This document shows, piece by piece, positions 17,894 to 26,403 of a stretch of DNA of 64,000 nt (positions within the stretch are counted from its first letter, which is position 1; each line of letters opens with the position of its first letter). A program made the translations under genes and the position numbers. The stretch spans positions 1 through 64,000 of the forward strand of contig NZ_BCNM01000020.1 of assembly GCF_001514495.1 (NCBI RefSeq), written 5' to 3'. The notes beneath the pieces are model-generated. The model did not search any database and was not told the DNA's origin. It saw only the letters and a program-made list of their open reading frames with translations. The DNA is from Paenibacillus pabuli NBRC 13638 (GTDB lineage: Bacteria; Bacillota; Bacilli; Paenibacillales; Paenibacillaceae).

Positions 17894-18427
17894 ATGGAAT
17901 GGACCGGTCTCGTAAACCAAGCCATTCAGGGAGATCGCGACGCCTTTATTAGGCTTATCCGGCAGCTTGAGAACTCTCTGTACAATACGGCAAAATCCAT
18001 GCTTCGGAAAGAGGAAGACGTGGCTGATGCCATTCAGGAGACGATTTTGAAAGCCTATAAATCGCTGCATACGATTCGCGAACCCCAATATTTTAAAACG
18101 TGGATGTTCCGCATCCTGATTAATGAATGCAATACCCTATTGTCCCGCCGTTCCCTCTCTACGTCCTATGCGGAGGTTCCCGCAAAGCAGGAACCCTCCA
18201 GTCCCTTCGATGAGGTGGATATGAGAGAAGCGGTTGACCGGCTTGACGAACAAAAGCGAGTTGTCATCGTGCTGCATTATTTTGAGGATCTCTCCCTGCG
18301 GCAAGTCGCTGAGGCACTCGATATCTCCGAAAGCGCGGTGAAAATGAGATTAAGCCGGGCAAGACAGGAGCTGTATCACAAATTCAAAAACTTTCGGGAG
18401 GTAAAACTACATGTCAAACCCGTTTAA
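17894..18427 (+). CDS. ECF-type RNA polymerase sigma factor
   Basis: The 177-residue protein has sigma region 2 (about 10-85; EEDVADAIQETILKAYKSL and YFKTWMFRILINECN). Region 4 follows (about 115-165; VDRLDEQKRVVIVLHYFEDL, then the HTH segment RQVAEALDISESAVKMRLSRAR). Region 3 is absent, as expected for extracytoplasmic-function sigma factors. AAAGGAG lies 9 nt before the ATG. The 3' end overlaps the next gene by 17 nt. That gene encodes a membrane protein that is probably its anti-sigma factor. The inducing signal is not evident. Confidence 0.93.
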   Translation: MEWTGLVNQAIQGDRDAFIRLIRQLENSLYNTAKSMLRKEEDVADAIQETILKAYKSLHTIREPQYFKTWMFRILINECNTLLSRRSLSTSYAEVPAKQEPSSPFDEVDMREAVDRLDEQKRVVIVLHYFEDLSLRQVAEALDISESAVKMRLSRARQELYHKFKNFREVKLHVKPV

Positions 18428-19538
18428 TATCGATCAGGAGTTAAGAGCACAAGCGAAGGAGCGCCCCGTCATGTCAACAACTGTACGCAAACGAATCGAT
18501 GCCACCCTAGAATCCCTACCAGAATCGTCCGGTAAAAGTTCGGAACCATTTTCACGTAATCCGCGTCTTCGCCAAGGTCTGCGTCGTACAGCTGCAGCGA
18601 CCATCGCAGCCGGAGTGTTGGGTGTGACCCTATTTGCCTCTGGATTTGTGTCTCCCGTTATGGCTGACTCTTTGCGCAGCATCCCGCTGGTTGGCAGTCT
18701 CTTCAGCTCCATTGAAGCCGATATGGGATTACGTACGGCAGGAGACAAAGGTCTTACGAAGCTTGTAAACAGCAATGTGTCCTTCAACGACGTGAAGCTG
18801 GAAGTGTCGGAAACCGTATACGACGGTACTCGTGCAGCCTTCGTGGTTCATGTGACCGCGCCCAACCTGAAAAATGGCGAGTATGACAACGGCAAAGACA
18901 TCGTGAAACTCAGCAACGGAATTGAGAATGTCTTTTTCAATGTGAATGGTACAGTGCAGGATAGCGGTTTGTTCTACGGTCCAGCAGGGCAAACACAGCC
19001 GGATACGTTGCTGTTCGAGCAGGTCATTCCCCCAAACCAAGCCGCTGCCGGACTGCCGGATCAGTTTGACGCCGAAGTCACGTTCACTTTGCAGGGCATT
19101 GATCATGAATTTAAGCTGAACATTCCTTTTACGAAAACGACTGAAGATATTCAGCATATTAAACCCAACGCTATCGTCTCCAATGATCTGATAACCGCAT
19201 CCGTTACGGAAGCCCAGGTTACTCCGATTACAACACGCGTGTCTACGTTGATCTCGCTTAATGGCCAACGTACGCTCACGGCCAAAGATCAAGATCAGTT
19301 ACGGAATATAGGGTTTGCGATTTATGATGATCAGGGCAGACAATTGACTGCATTAAACGGTGAGGGCTTGTACGAGGGCAATCGATTAAAATCCGAACGA
19401 ATCTACGCCACAACCCCAGGAGATACAAAATATTTGATCGTGAAGCCGTTTGAGATTGAAGATGATTTTACGGAAGAGATCACAGATCGGCAATTTATCA
19501 AGGGGATGGATATGAAAATCGAGCTTAATCAACCGTAA
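18411..19538 (+). CDS. DUF4179-type membrane protein, probable anti-sigma factor
   Basis: The 375-residue protein has a cytoplasmic N-terminal segment of about 55 residues and one transmembrane helix (about 60-82; AAATIAAGVLGVTLFASGFV). The rest is extracytoplasmic and starts with the DUF4179 pattern DSLRSIPLVGSLFSSIEAD. It overlaps the sigma gene by 17 nt, which argues for coupled synthesis and complex formation. In Paenibacillus and Bacillus such DUF4179 proteins next to ECF genes are taken to hold the sigma factor at the membrane. The N-terminus lacks an obvious zinc-binding anti-sigma (ZAS) motif, so binding would be atypical. Confidence 0.82.
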   Translation: MSNPFNIDQELRAQAKERPVMSTTVRKRIDATLESLPESSGKSSEPFSRNPRLRQGLRRTAAATIAAGVLGVTLFASGFVSPVMADSLRSIPLVGSLFSSIEADMGLRTAGDKGLTKLVNSNVSFNDVKLEVSETVYDGTRAAFVVHVTAPNLKNGEYDNGKDIVKLSNGIENVFFNVNGTVQDSGLFYGPAGQTQPDTLLFEQVIPPNQAAAGLPDQFDAEVTFTLQGIDHEFKLNIPFTKTTEDIQHIKPNAIVSNDLITASVTEAQVTPITTRVSTLISLNGQRTLTAKDQDQLRNIGFAIYDDQGRQLTALNGEGLYEGNRLKSERIYATTPGDTKYLIVKPFEIEDDFTEEITDRQFIKGMDMKIELNQP

Positions 19539-19567
19539 ACCATACATTCATAAAGGAGTCTTACCCC

Positions 19568-20143
19568 ATGTCCATTCAACTTACGGTTGCATCCATAACA
19601 GTACTGGGTCCACTATTTATTCTCTTCCTGATTGCCCTGGTGTTCTACACCAGGGTGAACCAAATCAGGTACACGATCAGGCAGTACACCTTAATCATTG
19701 CATTTGCTGTCTATATTTTGGCGGTCATGCATTTTGTCTTCTTTCCCATCGATGTCAATATAGGTATATATGCCAATCAAACGCCATGGTACAAAACGAT
19801 TCAGTTCATTCCCATTCTCACATTGGATATCCCCAGTTTCGCATTGAATATCTTGCTGTTCCTGCCGCTTGGCTTCATGCTTCCTCTGGTCAAGCCTTCG
19901 GCAGACACTGTTGGGAAAGCTGTGCGAATCGGATTGAGCTTCAGCTTTTCCATAGAAATGCTGCAGCTCATCATCCGAGTTACTCTCGGTAATGGCCGTA
20001 CTACCGATATAAACGATCTGATTGCCAATACAGCGGGCAGCATCATTGGATATTTCATTTTTCACAGACTTGCAAAAGTTACGATAGCCCAGCGCCTAAT
20101 CCAGCCATTGACGCTTCCGGATCGTTCCCTTCGGAAACATTAA
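19568..20143 (+). CDS. VanZ-like family membrane protein
   Basis: The 191-residue protein has four to five transmembrane segments and the VanZ-family pattern: F-P-I-D-V-N followed by INT-like FIPILTLD, then NILLFLPLGFMLPL, then GRTTDINDLIANTAGSIIGY. VanZ itself gives low-level teicoplanin resistance; most chromosomal homologues have no known role. AAAGGAG lies 10 nt upstream of the ATG, and the gene follows the anti-sigma gene by 29 bp. It may therefore belong to the ECF sigma operon, pointing to an envelope-related response. Confidence 0.88.
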   Translation: MSIQLTVASITVLGPLFILFLIALVFYTRVNQIRYTIRQYTLIIAFAVYILAVMHFVFFPIDVNIGIYANQTPWYKTIQFIPILTLDIPSFALNILLFLPLGFMLPLVKPSADTVGKAVRIGLSFSFSIEMLQLIIRVTLGNGRTTDINDLIANTAGSIIGYFIFHRLAKVTIAQRLIQPLTLPDRSLRKH

Positions 20144-20221
20144 GGGACAGATCTCCCTCAAATCCAGCCACCTTCAGGCAGAATATGGTCAACTCCTTCA
20201 GATGAAAAAAGTGATGCGCTA

Positions 20222-20230
20222 TGGTACAAT
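20222..20230 (+). promoter_or_regulatory. Extended -10 promoter for udk
   Basis: TGGTACAAT fits the extended -10 form (TGn before TACAAT). It lies about 115 bp upstream of the udk start codon. No good -35 is visible, which is tolerated for extended -10 promoters. Confidence 0.45.
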
Positions 20231-20344
20231 AAAAGAATTGTGTATTCACTGACAGACATAGGGGTGAAGTTGTGAATCCATCCTGATTCATTCAACATTT
20301 ATCCATGCCTACGCTGTTAATCTAGGGAGGTTTATGGAACAACC

Positions 20345-20977
20345 ATGCTCATTATTGGTATCGCCGGAGGAACCGGCTCCGGTAAAACGACGGTAGCTCG
20401 CTCCGTCATCGACCGTCTTGGATCGGGCAAAGTGACTTTCATATCCCAGGACAACTATTACAAAGACCAGTCGCAGCTCACCCCTGAGCAACGCCGACTC
20501 ACCAATTACGATCATCCGTTTGCATTCGATAATGATCTGTTAATTGAGCACCTTACCCTTTTAAAACAAGGCCACACGGCATATGCTCCCGTATATGACT
20601 TCACCATAGATAACCGTGCCGCCAATGAAACGGTTGAACTGGCACCGAACCATATCGTTATTGTAGAAGGACTGCATGTCCTGATCGATGAACATTTGCG
20701 TGCTCTTCTGGATATCAAGGTATTTGTCGATACCGATTCCGATGTGCGTATTCTGCGCAGAGTACTCCGGGATATGGAAGAACGTGGCCGTACGATTCAA
20801 TCCGTGTACAAACAATATCTCGAAACCGTCAAACCGATGCATGATGCTTTTATTGAGCCTTCCAAAAAGTATGCAGACATCATCATTCCCGAAGGTGGAC
20901 ATAACGAAGTTGGTATTCAGATGTTATCCATTCTGACTGAGAAATACCTGACGGGCGAAAAATGGAGTGGCGCTTAA
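20345..20977 (+). CDS. udk: Uridine kinase
   Basis: The 210-residue enzyme phosphorylates uridine (and cytidine) to the monophosphate using ATP or GTP, in pyrimidine salvage. Walker A is GIAGGTGSGKTTVA at residues 5-18. The substrate loop SQDNYYKDQSQL, the NYDHPFAFD signature, and VEGLHVL with DTDSDVRILRRVLRD are all present. The length equals the usual Udk length. AGGGAGG stands upstream of the ATG. It is transcribed alone, bounded by a terminator at about 21071. Confidence 0.96.
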   Translation: MLIIGIAGGTGSGKTTVARSVIDRLGSGKVTFISQDNYYKDQSQLTPEQRRLTNYDHPFAFDNDLLIEHLTLLKQGHTAYAPVYDFTIDNRAANETVELAPNHIVIVEGLHVLIDEHLRALLDIKVFVDTDSDVRILRRVLRDMEERGRTIQSVYKQYLETVKPMHDAFIEPSKKYADIIIPEGGHNEVGIQMLSILTEKYLTGEKWSGA

Positions 20978-21070
20978 TTTAACATGATGCTTGCGGCGTT
21001 AGGGGCTATGCCTTGCTCACATCCAAATAGAGAAAAAATGTGGGCAACGCTCATAAAGTAAGACGACTAA

Positions 21071-21106
21071 AATCCAGGTTGCGATTAGCGCAATCTGGAT
21101 TTTTTC
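21071..21106 (+). terminator. Rho-independent terminator after udk
   Basis: AATCCAGGTTGCG, loop ATTAG, and CGCAATCTGGATT (one G-U pair) form a 13-bp stem, followed by a run of T. It lies about 95 bp after the udk stop codon and shortly before csaA. Confidence 0.85.
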
Positions 21107-21156
21107 GGTATTTCTATTTTATAATGGACTCTATAGCTGAAAGGAGACATTACAAC

Positions 21157-21486
21157 ATGGCTACTTTTGAAGAGTTTATACAGCATGACATCCGCGTTGG
21201 TACAGTGGTGGAAGCCGAACCTTTTGCAAAGGCTCGCATCCCTGCCATCAAAATGACTATCGATTTCGGCCCACTCGGCCTTAAACGTTCCAGCGCCCAA
21301 ATTACAAAACGGTATACTCCCGAGATGATGATCGGCAAGCAGGTTGTTGCTGTAGTCAATTTTCCGCCGCGCCGAATTGCCGGTTTTGTATCCGAAGTAC
21401 TGGTGCTTGGCGGTGTACCTGAAGAAGGTGACGTTGTTCTGTTAACGCCAGAACAGACATTACCCAATGGAACGCCGATTGCCTAA
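21157..21486 (+). CDS. csaA: CsaA, tRNA-binding-domain protein (secretion chaperone)
   Basis: The 109-residue protein consists of one EMAP/tRNA-binding OB-fold domain. The family features are IRVGTVVEAEPF, KRSSAQITKRYTPE, and VVAVVNFPPRRIAGFVSEVLVLG. Bacillus subtilis CsaA binds SecA and precursor proteins and has chaperone-like activity. The ATG at 21157 follows AAGGAG by 10 nt; an upstream in-frame extension to 21040 runs through the udk terminator and is rejected. A strong terminator follows at 21530. Confidence 0.95.
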   Translation: MATFEEFIQHDIRVGTVVEAEPFAKARIPAIKMTIDFGPLGLKRSSAQITKRYTPEMMIGKQVVAVVNFPPRRIAGFVSEVLVLGGVPEEGDVVLLTPEQTLPNGTPIA

Positions 21487-21529
21487 ATTTTTATCATGTT
21501 GATATCCCGGTCTTTTCACCTTAAAGCAC

Positions 21530-21569
21530 AAGGCTATGAATCTTCGGATTCGTGGCCTTTTTTTGCATT
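21530..21569 (+). terminator. Rho-independent terminator after csaA
   Basis: AAGGCTATGAATC, tetraloop TTCG, and GATTCGTGGCCTT form a long stem followed by seven T residues. Confidence 0.9.
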
Positions 21570-21684
21570 TTTCGAGGTTATATGGGGCTTGAGGAAGAAG
21601 CGATCAAAATGTTTATATACAAATAGTCCCTCTGCCGCACTGTATACTTTCTATCCCACACAAACGTTCCCACCATAATGAAGG

Positions 21685-22524
21685 CTATTCTCCCGATTCC
21701 ATGCTCCTCGACCCTTTCGGAGACACACCCGTCACTCGCTTAAACATTTTGGAAAACAGCAATGGATCTGTGTACCCCACAGAGCGGGCCACCTCGCTAA
21801 CCGATAGGGAAGAATGCTGCAGCAGTTCAGCTGCACGATTCATTCGATATTCAAGAAAGAAAGCCTGTAAAGACTTGCCGTACCTCTCCTTGAAAAGCCC
21901 TGACAGATATGTTCGGTCCAAGCCTACGGCTCGGGCAATATCAAGGATTGAAGTCCTCTGACTATACCCGTTTTCTATAAATTGAACAGCCTGTCTAATG
22001 TATTCCTCTTTGGTCGACAAAGGCCGTTGTTCCTGCTCTCCTGTAGGAGAAGATGCAATCAGCTCCGCGATCAATCGGTACAGCAAGCTCTGGTTAAATA
22101 CATCTCCTCCATTGTGTTTGGATGATTGAACCATCTCGGTATACAAACGGTCAAAAGTGTCCGAATCTCTGGCATCAAATACAGGATGTGCCGGGCTGAT
22201 GTGAGCTCGCTGCATGAACGCCTTGGCATGAACACCCTTGAATCCGAACCAAGAGTAGGTCCATGGCTGCTTCGCATCGGCTTCATAATGAATAAGCGTA
22301 TCCGGAAGAATCACGAAGCCCTGGCCCTGTGTAAGCTCATATTGCTGATCCGCCATAAACACCGTGCCCCGTCCTTCATGAATGTAATGAACAATATAGG
22401 CATCCCGAACACCCGGCCCCCAATAATGCGACGGATCACATGCCTGCCACCCGAAAAACAACAGTACCAATTCCATCTGCTTCAAATCCATGGGAACCAC
22501 GTTCGTTTCGATTAGTTTCAACAT
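21685..22524 (-). CDS. AraC-family transcriptional regulator, probable melibiose/galactoside type
   Basis: This gene encodes about 279 residues. The N-terminal part is a cupin sugar-binding domain (HYIHEGRGTVFMADQQYEL, typical of AraC-family arabinose-binding domains). Two C-terminal HTH motifs follow (about 175-270; SILDIARAVGLDRTYLSGLFKERYG and SVSEVARSVGYTDPLLFSKMFKRVTG). The ATG at 22524 has GGGAG 7 nt upstream and is preferred over the in-frame start at 22557. It is divergent from the GH4 alpha-galactosidase gene and shares a 190-bp control region with it, so it likely activates that gene in response to an alpha-galactoside. Confidence 0.88.
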   Translation of the reverse strand: MLKLIETNVVPMDLKQMELVLLFFGWQACDPSHYWGPGVRDAYIVHYIHEGRGTVFMADQQYELTQGQGFVILPDTLIHYEADAKQPWTYSWFGFKGVHAKAFMQRAHISPAHPVFDARDSDTFDRLYTEMVQSSKHNGGDVFNQSLLYRLIAELIASSPTGEQEQRPLSTKEEYIRQAVQFIENGYSQRTSILDIARAVGLDRTYLSGLFKERYGKSLQAFFLEYRMNRAAELLQHSSLSVSEVARSVGYTDPLLFSKMFKRVTGVSPKGSRSMESGE

Positions 22525-22600
22525 TTCACACTCCCTCTGTTCAAAACATCGAACCATCTCTCCATTAAAATTATAACAGGTAAATAGATGAATTATTAGC

Positions 22601-22614
22601 TGTAAGCGAATCCA
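22601..22614. promoter_or_regulatory. Candidate cre (CcpA) site between regulator and melA
   Basis: TGTAAGCGAATCCA matches the cre consensus TGWNANCGNTNWCA at 12 of 14 positions. It lies in the divergent control region, about 105 bp before the melA start codon. Confidence 0.5.
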
Positions 22615-22717
22615 AAAATGGGATTATGCCATGTTTCAGAGAGGTTGAGCCATAGTTATATTAGCCCGATCCACCTATATTGGAGGTACACCATTTATTC
22701 AGGAGGCTGAACTTGAG

Positions 22718-24019
22718 ATGAACAAAATTACATTCCTCGGTGCGGGAAGCACCGTTTTTGTCAAAAATGTATTGGGTGATGTCATGATGACTGAAGCACT
22801 TCAGGATTTTGAGCTGGCGTTGTTCGATATTGATGCTGAACGCCTAAACGACTCGGAGCGCTTGCTTACCAGTATGGCCCGTTCGCTCGGAAGCCAATGT
22901 GCCATCAAAGCTTATACCGACCGCAAGGAAGCGCTGCGCGGGGCCAAGTATGTAATCAATGCCATTCAGGTAGGCGGATATGATCCATGTACCATTACGG
23001 ATTTTGAGATTCCGAAGAAATATGGATTGCGTCAGACGATTGCCGATACGCTCGGGATTGGCGGGATTTTCCGTAACTTGCGGACGATTCCGGTGATGCT
23101 CGATTTTGCACGGGATATGCAGGAAGTGTGCCCGGATGCGTGGTTCCTGAACTACACCAACCCGATGGCGGTACTGACGAATGTCATGAACGTGCACGGC
23201 GGAATCAAAACCGTAGGTCTGTGTCACAGTGTACAGGTGTGTGTGCCGCATCTGTTTGATGCACTGGGGATTGATCAGACGAGTGTGGTCGCGAAGGTTG
23301 CGGGTATCAACCATATGGCCTGGCTGCTGGAAGTAACTCGGGATGGTCAGGATCTGTATCCGGAGATTAAACGTCTGGCGAAGGAAAAGCAGAAGGAGCA
23401 GCATGGCGACATGGTACGTTATGAGCTGATGCAGCGCTTTGGATACTATGTAACCGAGTCGTCCGAGCATAATGCCGAGTACCATCCTTATTTTATCAAA
23501 CGAAACTATCCGGAGCTGATCGAACGCTTCAACATTCCGCTGGATGAGTATCCGCGCCGCTGCGTGAACCAGATTGAAGGCTGGAAAGAAATGCGGGAGA
23601 AGCTGTTATCCAGTGAAAATATTGAACATACGCGCAGCCGGGAATACGCTTCACATATTATGGAGGCCATGGAGACGGATCGCCCTTACAAAATCGGCGG
23701 CAATGTCATGAATACCGGACTGATCACCAACCTGCCTCGTGAAGCGTGTGTTGAGGTGCCTTGTCTTGTTGATGGTTCAGGCATCAGCCCGACGTACATC
23801 GGGGACCTGCCTCCACAACTTGCGGCATTGAACCGCACGAATATTAACACTCAACTGTTAACCATCGAAGCGGCAATTACGGGCAAAAGAGAGCACATCT
23901 ATCATGCCGCGATGCTTGATCCGCACACAGCTGCCGAGCTGTCCATCGATGATATCGTCTCAATGTGTGATGAACTGATCGAAGCTCATGGGGACTGGTT
24001 GCCGAAGTACACGTCATAA
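22718..24019 (+). CDS. melA: Alpha-galactosidase, glycoside hydrolase family 4
   Basis: The 433-residue enzyme belongs to GH4, which uses NAD+ and a divalent metal in an oxidation-elimination mechanism. The Rossmann start is ITFLGAGSTVFVKNVLGD. The metal and catalytic segment is NYTNPMAVLTN and GLCHSVQ (Cys and His of the CHS motif). Substrate recognition follows in GINHMAWLLEV. The start MNKITFLGAGST resembles MelA-type alpha-galactosidases more than maltose-6-phosphate hydrolases, but substrate choice within GH4 cannot be settled by eye. AGGAGG precedes the ATG. No transporter gene sits next to it. It is divergent from an AraC regulator. Confidence 0.85.
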   Translation: MNKITFLGAGSTVFVKNVLGDVMMTEALQDFELALFDIDAERLNDSERLLTSMARSLGSQCAIKAYTDRKEALRGAKYVINAIQVGGYDPCTITDFEIPKKYGLRQTIADTLGIGGIFRNLRTIPVMLDFARDMQEVCPDAWFLNYTNPMAVLTNVMNVHGGIKTVGLCHSVQVCVPHLFDALGIDQTSVVAKVAGINHMAWLLEVTRDGQDLYPEIKRLAKEKQKEQHGDMVRYELMQRFGYYVTESSEHNAEYHPYFIKRNYPELIERFNIPLDEYPRRCVNQIEGWKEMREKLLSSENIEHTRSREYASHIMEAMETDRPYKIGGNVMNTGLITNLPREACVEVPCLVDGSGISPTYIGDLPPQLAALNRTNINTQLLTIEAAITGKREHIYHAAMLDPHTAAELSIDDIVSMCDELIEAHGDWLPKYTS

Positions 24020-24043
24020 GAAGTTCTTTGTTGTACAATTCAA

Positions 24044-24088
24044 AGCGCTGGTTTTCTCTCAATAGGGAGGAGGCTGGTGCTTTTTTTT
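24044..24088 (+). terminator. Rho-independent terminator after melA
   Basis: A 15-bp stem with several G-U pairs (AGCGCTGGTTTTCTC pairing with GGAGGAGGCTGGTGCT) closes on a short loop and ends in eight T residues. It lies 25 bp after the stop codon. Confidence 0.75.
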
Positions 24089-24110
24089 GTGTTTTATACT
24101 ATGATCCAGT

Positions 24111-24809
24111 CTAATCCTGAAGCAGAAAACGATAGCCGATTCCCGGCTCGGTCTGAATAAAACGTGGACGCGTGGGATCTTCCTGTAATTTTTTGCGTAA
24201 ATGTCCGACATATACGCGCAAATAATGGCTGTCCGACTCATGATGATGCCCTCCCCACACTTGTTGCAGCAGCTGGCGTTGGGTAATAATTTTGCCTGCA
24301 TGGGTTGCGAGCACCTTCAGCATTTCATACTCGGTTGGGGTTAATTTTACGGGTGATCCATCCAAATCAACCTGTCTCTGGGCCAGATCAATCGTAAGCG
24401 GACCAAAACGCAATACCGGCTCATCCGTAGTTTTGGCCACATGGCGAAGGGCAACCCGAATACGGGCAACGAGCTCTCCCATGCCAAACGGTTTCGTGAC
24501 ATAATCATCTGCCCCGCCATCGAGTGCAGCAATTTTATCCTCTTCGCGATCTTTTGCCGTCAGCACGATGACCGGTACATGCGACCACTCCCGGATTCGC
24601 TCAAGTACATCCATTCCGGACATACCTGGCAAGCCCAGATCAAGCACAATCAGATCAGGATGTACCATGCTCGCCTGAATGACCGCTTCTTCGCCGTCGG
24701 CGCATTCGTGAATCTCAAATTGGTGCGCCTGAAGCGTAACCTTCAGCAGTTTACGGATTTGTGGTTCATCATCCACAATTAATATGCGCGCGCCTTGCGG
24801 TGCTGTCAT
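24111..24809 (-). CDS. kdpE: KdpE, OmpR-family response regulator of potassium transport
   Basis: The 232-residue protein has a receiver domain (Asp57 in IVLDLGLPGMSG; acidic pair in IVDDEPQ) and a winged-helix domain (about 130-230; LTPTEYEMLKVLATHAGKIITQ). It matches KdpE throughout, including DGGADDYVTKPFGMGEL. The ATG at 24809 follows the kinase stop by 1 nt; an in-frame extension to 24965 lies inside the kinase gene and is rejected. It should bind the T-rich repeats found upstream of the kdp genes. It is the last gene of the potassium block. Confidence 0.95.
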   Translation of the reverse strand: MTAPQGARILIVDDEPQIRKLLKVTLQAHQFEIHECADGEEAVIQASMVHPDLIVLDLGLPGMSGMDVLERIREWSHVPVIVLTAKDREEDKIAALDGGADDYVTKPFGMGELVARIRVALRHVAKTTDEPVLRFGPLTIDLAQRQVDLDGSPVKLTPTEYEMLKVLATHAGKIITQRQLLQQVWGGHHHESDSHYLRVYVGHLRKKLQEDPTRPRFIQTEPGIGYRFLLQD

Positions 24810-24810
24810 G

Positions 24811-26403
24811 TTATTCTTCCTCTCCTTGTCCCATATACGGGAATGATGCTTCGGGTTCCTCTGTGGGCAAACTGATGCATACCCGCGTCCCGCCTCCCGG
24901 ATTCGGTTCTGCGGTGATTGTACCTCCGTGAACTTCGACGATTCCTCTACAGATGGCAAGCCCAAGTCCCGTACCTGTCACATGCCGTGACGACTCGGAT
25001 CGATAAAATTTCTCAAACACCCGCTCGCGGTCTGCTTCCGGAATCCCGACACCCGAATCAGCTACCACAATGGTCATTCGTCCATGCCGCTCATCCATCT
25101 TCACCGTAATGACGATTTCACTGTCCTCTGGTGAGTATTTGATGGCATTACTGATCACATTGACCAGAACCTGCTCCAGCAAAACCTCATCCCCGGATAC
25201 AAAAGGCGGCTGATCAGGCAATTCCACTCGAATGCGACGTTGCTGGATGAATTGCTGAACCTGGGTTAACACAATGCCGATCATGTCGCCCACATCGCAC
25301 CATTTTCTGCGCAGCTGCAGCATGCCACTCTCCAGCTTCACCATGCCCAGCAAATTGGTTACCAGCCTGTTCATGCGCAGCGCTCCATCCCGAATATTGC
25401 CTGTCAGTTCTTTACGATCCTCCGGGGTAAACAGAGAGTCATTCTCCAGCAGGCCCGTCGCTGAGCCAATGATGGCCGTAAGGGGTGTGCGCAGCTCATG
25501 GGATACCGAGTCCAGCAAAGCGGTGCGAATTCGTTCCGATTCAGCCGTCACCTGCGCAAGTCTCGCTTCTTCAGCCAGTTTAACACGGGCAATGGCGCTT
25601 GCTGCCAGCCCGCCACACGCTTCCAGCAAACGCAGCTCTTCCCGCTGCTCCTGAAGATCGCTGGATTCCAGATTCACGGCGAGCACCCCATGAATTTGAT
25701 TCTCCGTACGCAGCGGTACATACAAACCAGGCGATTCCCGCAGGCTGGAGGACCCACGTCCGGCGATTTCGCCATGTTTATGTACCCATTTGGCAATAGC
25801 GACTTCAGCTTCTCCTTCACCCCATGTTATTACATCCAAATCCTCCGAGGAGGAGGTAACCTGAAGTTCACCTTGAGCATTCGGGAGATATAAAGCCGCC
25901 GGAGTTCCAAGTGTCAGTGACACTTGTCTCGCAATGTTGCCGAGTAGGGTATGCAAATCTGTAACAGCCGTCATCTGACGACTTAAAGCATACAGCGAAT
26001 TCGTTGTAATCTCGCGTTGTTTTACCACCTCCAGCTGCTGCCGCAGGCGTCCCGCCAGACTCGCCGTTAATACCGCCACTGCCAAATACACAATAAAGGA
26101 AAAAATATATCGCAAATCTTCAACCGTAAAACTGAGATACGGAGGAACAAAAAAGAAGTCAAAGGCAACGACGCTAAGACTTGCTGCATATATGGCCGGC
26201 CCCATTCCCCAGTACACAGCGCTGATCAATACCGGAAAAAGATAAATTAACCCCACGTTAACCAGGTCATCGCTAATCCCTATCACATGAAGCAGAAGGG
26301 TTAACAATGTGATCCCAAGGGTTACCCATATATATTTGGGAACACGGTTCAGCTTCAGCCGGACGTCTTCCCCTTTATTTCGTTCAGACACAGCACATCT
26401 CAC
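24811..26403 (-). CDS. kdpD: KdpD-type sensor histidine kinase, C-terminal half as a separate protein
   Basis: The 530-residue protein corresponds to the C-terminal half of a full KdpD. Four closely spaced transmembrane helices (about 20-115, DUF4118) are followed by a GAF-like region (about 140-280). The dimerisation domain has its His in SVSHELRTPLTAIIGS. The ATPase domain has NVISNAIKYSP, DSGVGIP and GTGLGLAICRGIVEVHGG. It starts at a GTG that overlaps the stop of the sensor gene by 4 bp (GTGA), so the two halves are translationally coupled. They presumably assemble to work as one KdpD. The first codons lack a good ribosome site, which supports coupling. Confidence 0.92.
   Translation of the reverse strand: MRCAVSERNKGEDVRLKLNRVPKYIWVTLGITLLTLLLHVIGISDDLVNVGLIYLFPVLISAVYWGMGPAIYAASLSVVAFDFFFVPPYLSFTVEDLRYIFSFIVYLAVAVLTASLAGRLRQQLEVVKQREITTNSLYALSRQMTAVTDLHTLLGNIARQVSLTLGTPAALYLPNAQGELQVTSSSEDLDVITWGEGEAEVAIAKWVHKHGEIAGRGSSSLRESPGLYVPLRTENQIHGVLAVNLESSDLQEQREELRLLEACGGLAASAIARVKLAEEARLAQVTAESERIRTALLDSVSHELRTPLTAIIGSATGLLENDSLFTPEDRKELTGNIRDGALRMNRLVTNLLGMVKLESGMLQLRRKWCDVGDMIGIVLTQVQQFIQQRRIRVELPDQPPFVSGDEVLLEQVLVNVISNAIKYSPEDSEIVITVKMDERHGRMTIVVADSGVGIPEADRERVFEKFYRSESSRHVTGTGLGLAICRGIVEVHGGTITAEPNPGGGTRVCISLPTEEPEASFPYMGQGEEE

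Noticed and set aside
24810..24965. Longer start for KdpE
   Set aside because: The extension lies inside the kinase gene, has no family similarity, and a ribosome site precedes the ATG at 24809.
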